Source: Deltaproteobacteria bacterium (GTDB lineage: Bacteria > Desulfobacterota > Desulfobacteria > C00003060). From it: a stretch of DNA of 5,094 bases. Positions within the stretch are counted from its first letter, which is position 1, and each line of letters opens with the position of its first letter. The position numbers and the translations under genes were made by a program. Shown here piece after piece: positions 4,876-5,094 of the stretch. Under the pieces are notes generated by a model. It did not search any database, was not told the DNA's origin, and saw nothing but the letters and a program-made list of their open reading frames with translations. The DNA is taken from contig DAOUWN010000190.1 of the NCBI GenBank assembly GCA_030667105.1, positions 1 to 5,094 on the forward strand, given 5' to 3'.

Positions 4876-5094
4876 TTAAGGGATCATCTCCATCAAGATC
4901 CCGACACCTTAAAAGGCATGGTCAAACCGGAAACCGGGGCTTGACTTTTCCGGGCCTTTCTGATACTCAGCATAGCGTTGTATGCAAAACCTCTTGTGAG
5001 TTTTTGTAAGCAACCTCCTTGGTGAGCCCCTGGAATGGGTCCGGGGGCTCTCTTTTTGGTACGTTCCATGATATCAAAAGGGTTTGGGTAGGCC
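4876..5094. other. Region without a confident gene
   Basis: Several short frames on both strands look partly protein-like. On the minus strand, one frame gives VPKREPPDPFQGLTKEVAYK near 5065-5000, and another gives YAEYQKGPEKSSPGFRFDHA at about 4980-4920. They lie in different frames, have no convincing starts, and could be a frameshifted remnant. Only the terminator-like hairpin at 5024-5057 is supported. Confidence 0.3.
5024..5057 (+). terminator. Intrinsic terminator-like hairpin on the plus strand
   Basis: GAGCCCC (5024-5030) pairs perfectly with GGGGCTC (5044-5050) around a 13-base loop and is followed by TCTTTTT (5051-5057). No plus-strand gene that it would terminate is recognised upstream. 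Confidence 0.5.

Noticed and set aside
4809..5009. 66-aa plus-strand frame before the terminator-like hairpin
   Set aside because: It has a GTG start without a ribosome binding site, low-quality composition, and lies partly antisense to the 58-aa frame.
5086..5094. GTAGGCC near the right edge as a possible second attachment site
   Set aside because: The match to the inverted tRNA end is only about 7 bases and in the wrong orientation for a direct att repeat, so it is expected by chance.

Overview
The window looks like a piece of a mid-GC chromosome from a deltaproteobacterial-type organism (Desulfobacterota or a relative). That placement rests on the gene order trpS-scpA-scpB-rluB and on the protein and repeat style as I recognise them; no database search was possible.

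Bases 1-2698 are a conserved plus-strand housekeeping block. It holds the 3' end of trpS (tryptophanyl-tRNA synthetase), then scpA and scpB (the kleisin and winged-helix subunits of the SMC condensin) and rluB (a 23S rRNA pseudouridine synthase). scpA, scpB and rluB overlap by 8 and 22 bases and so are probably one translationally coupled operon. Between trpS and scpA lies a palindromic repeat element of about 254 bp (431-684), each arm of which carries two tandem copies of one unit. It resembles a MITE.

Bases 2699-3040 hold a terminator-like hairpin, a candidate promoter, a complete tRNA-Val (CAC anticodon, CCA encoded), an intrinsic terminator and an 11-bp tandem repeat. Just beyond the tRNA, and convergent with it, is a decayed minus-strand tyrosine-recombinase integrase (4141 down to 3038). 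This is the usual arrangement of an integrative element seated at a tRNA gene.

The integrase remnant keeps recognisable catalytic motifs but carries five separate lesions: a nonsense codon at position 11, two homopolymer frameshifts, a 95-bp insertion and an internal deletion. The insertion is an 88-bp REPIN- or MITE-like element flanked by a perfect 7-bp target-site duplication. Removing it on paper restores the local frame exactly.

Upstream of the integrase, on the same strand, is a compact leader operon: a 55-aa ribbon-helix-helix protein, a 62-aa cysteine-rich protein and two tiny ORFs that abut or overlap. The ribbon-helix-helix gene has a candidate promoter and a small inverted repeat at the likely transcription start. 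A possible 58-aa ORF lies upstream. The last 220 bases contain only a plus-strand terminator-like hairpin that I can support. The second attachment site of the element was not found, so it either lies outside the window or has been lost. I see no complete new defence or biosynthetic system here. The unusual content is the two small repeat elements and the decaying integration module with its uncharacterised small proteins.
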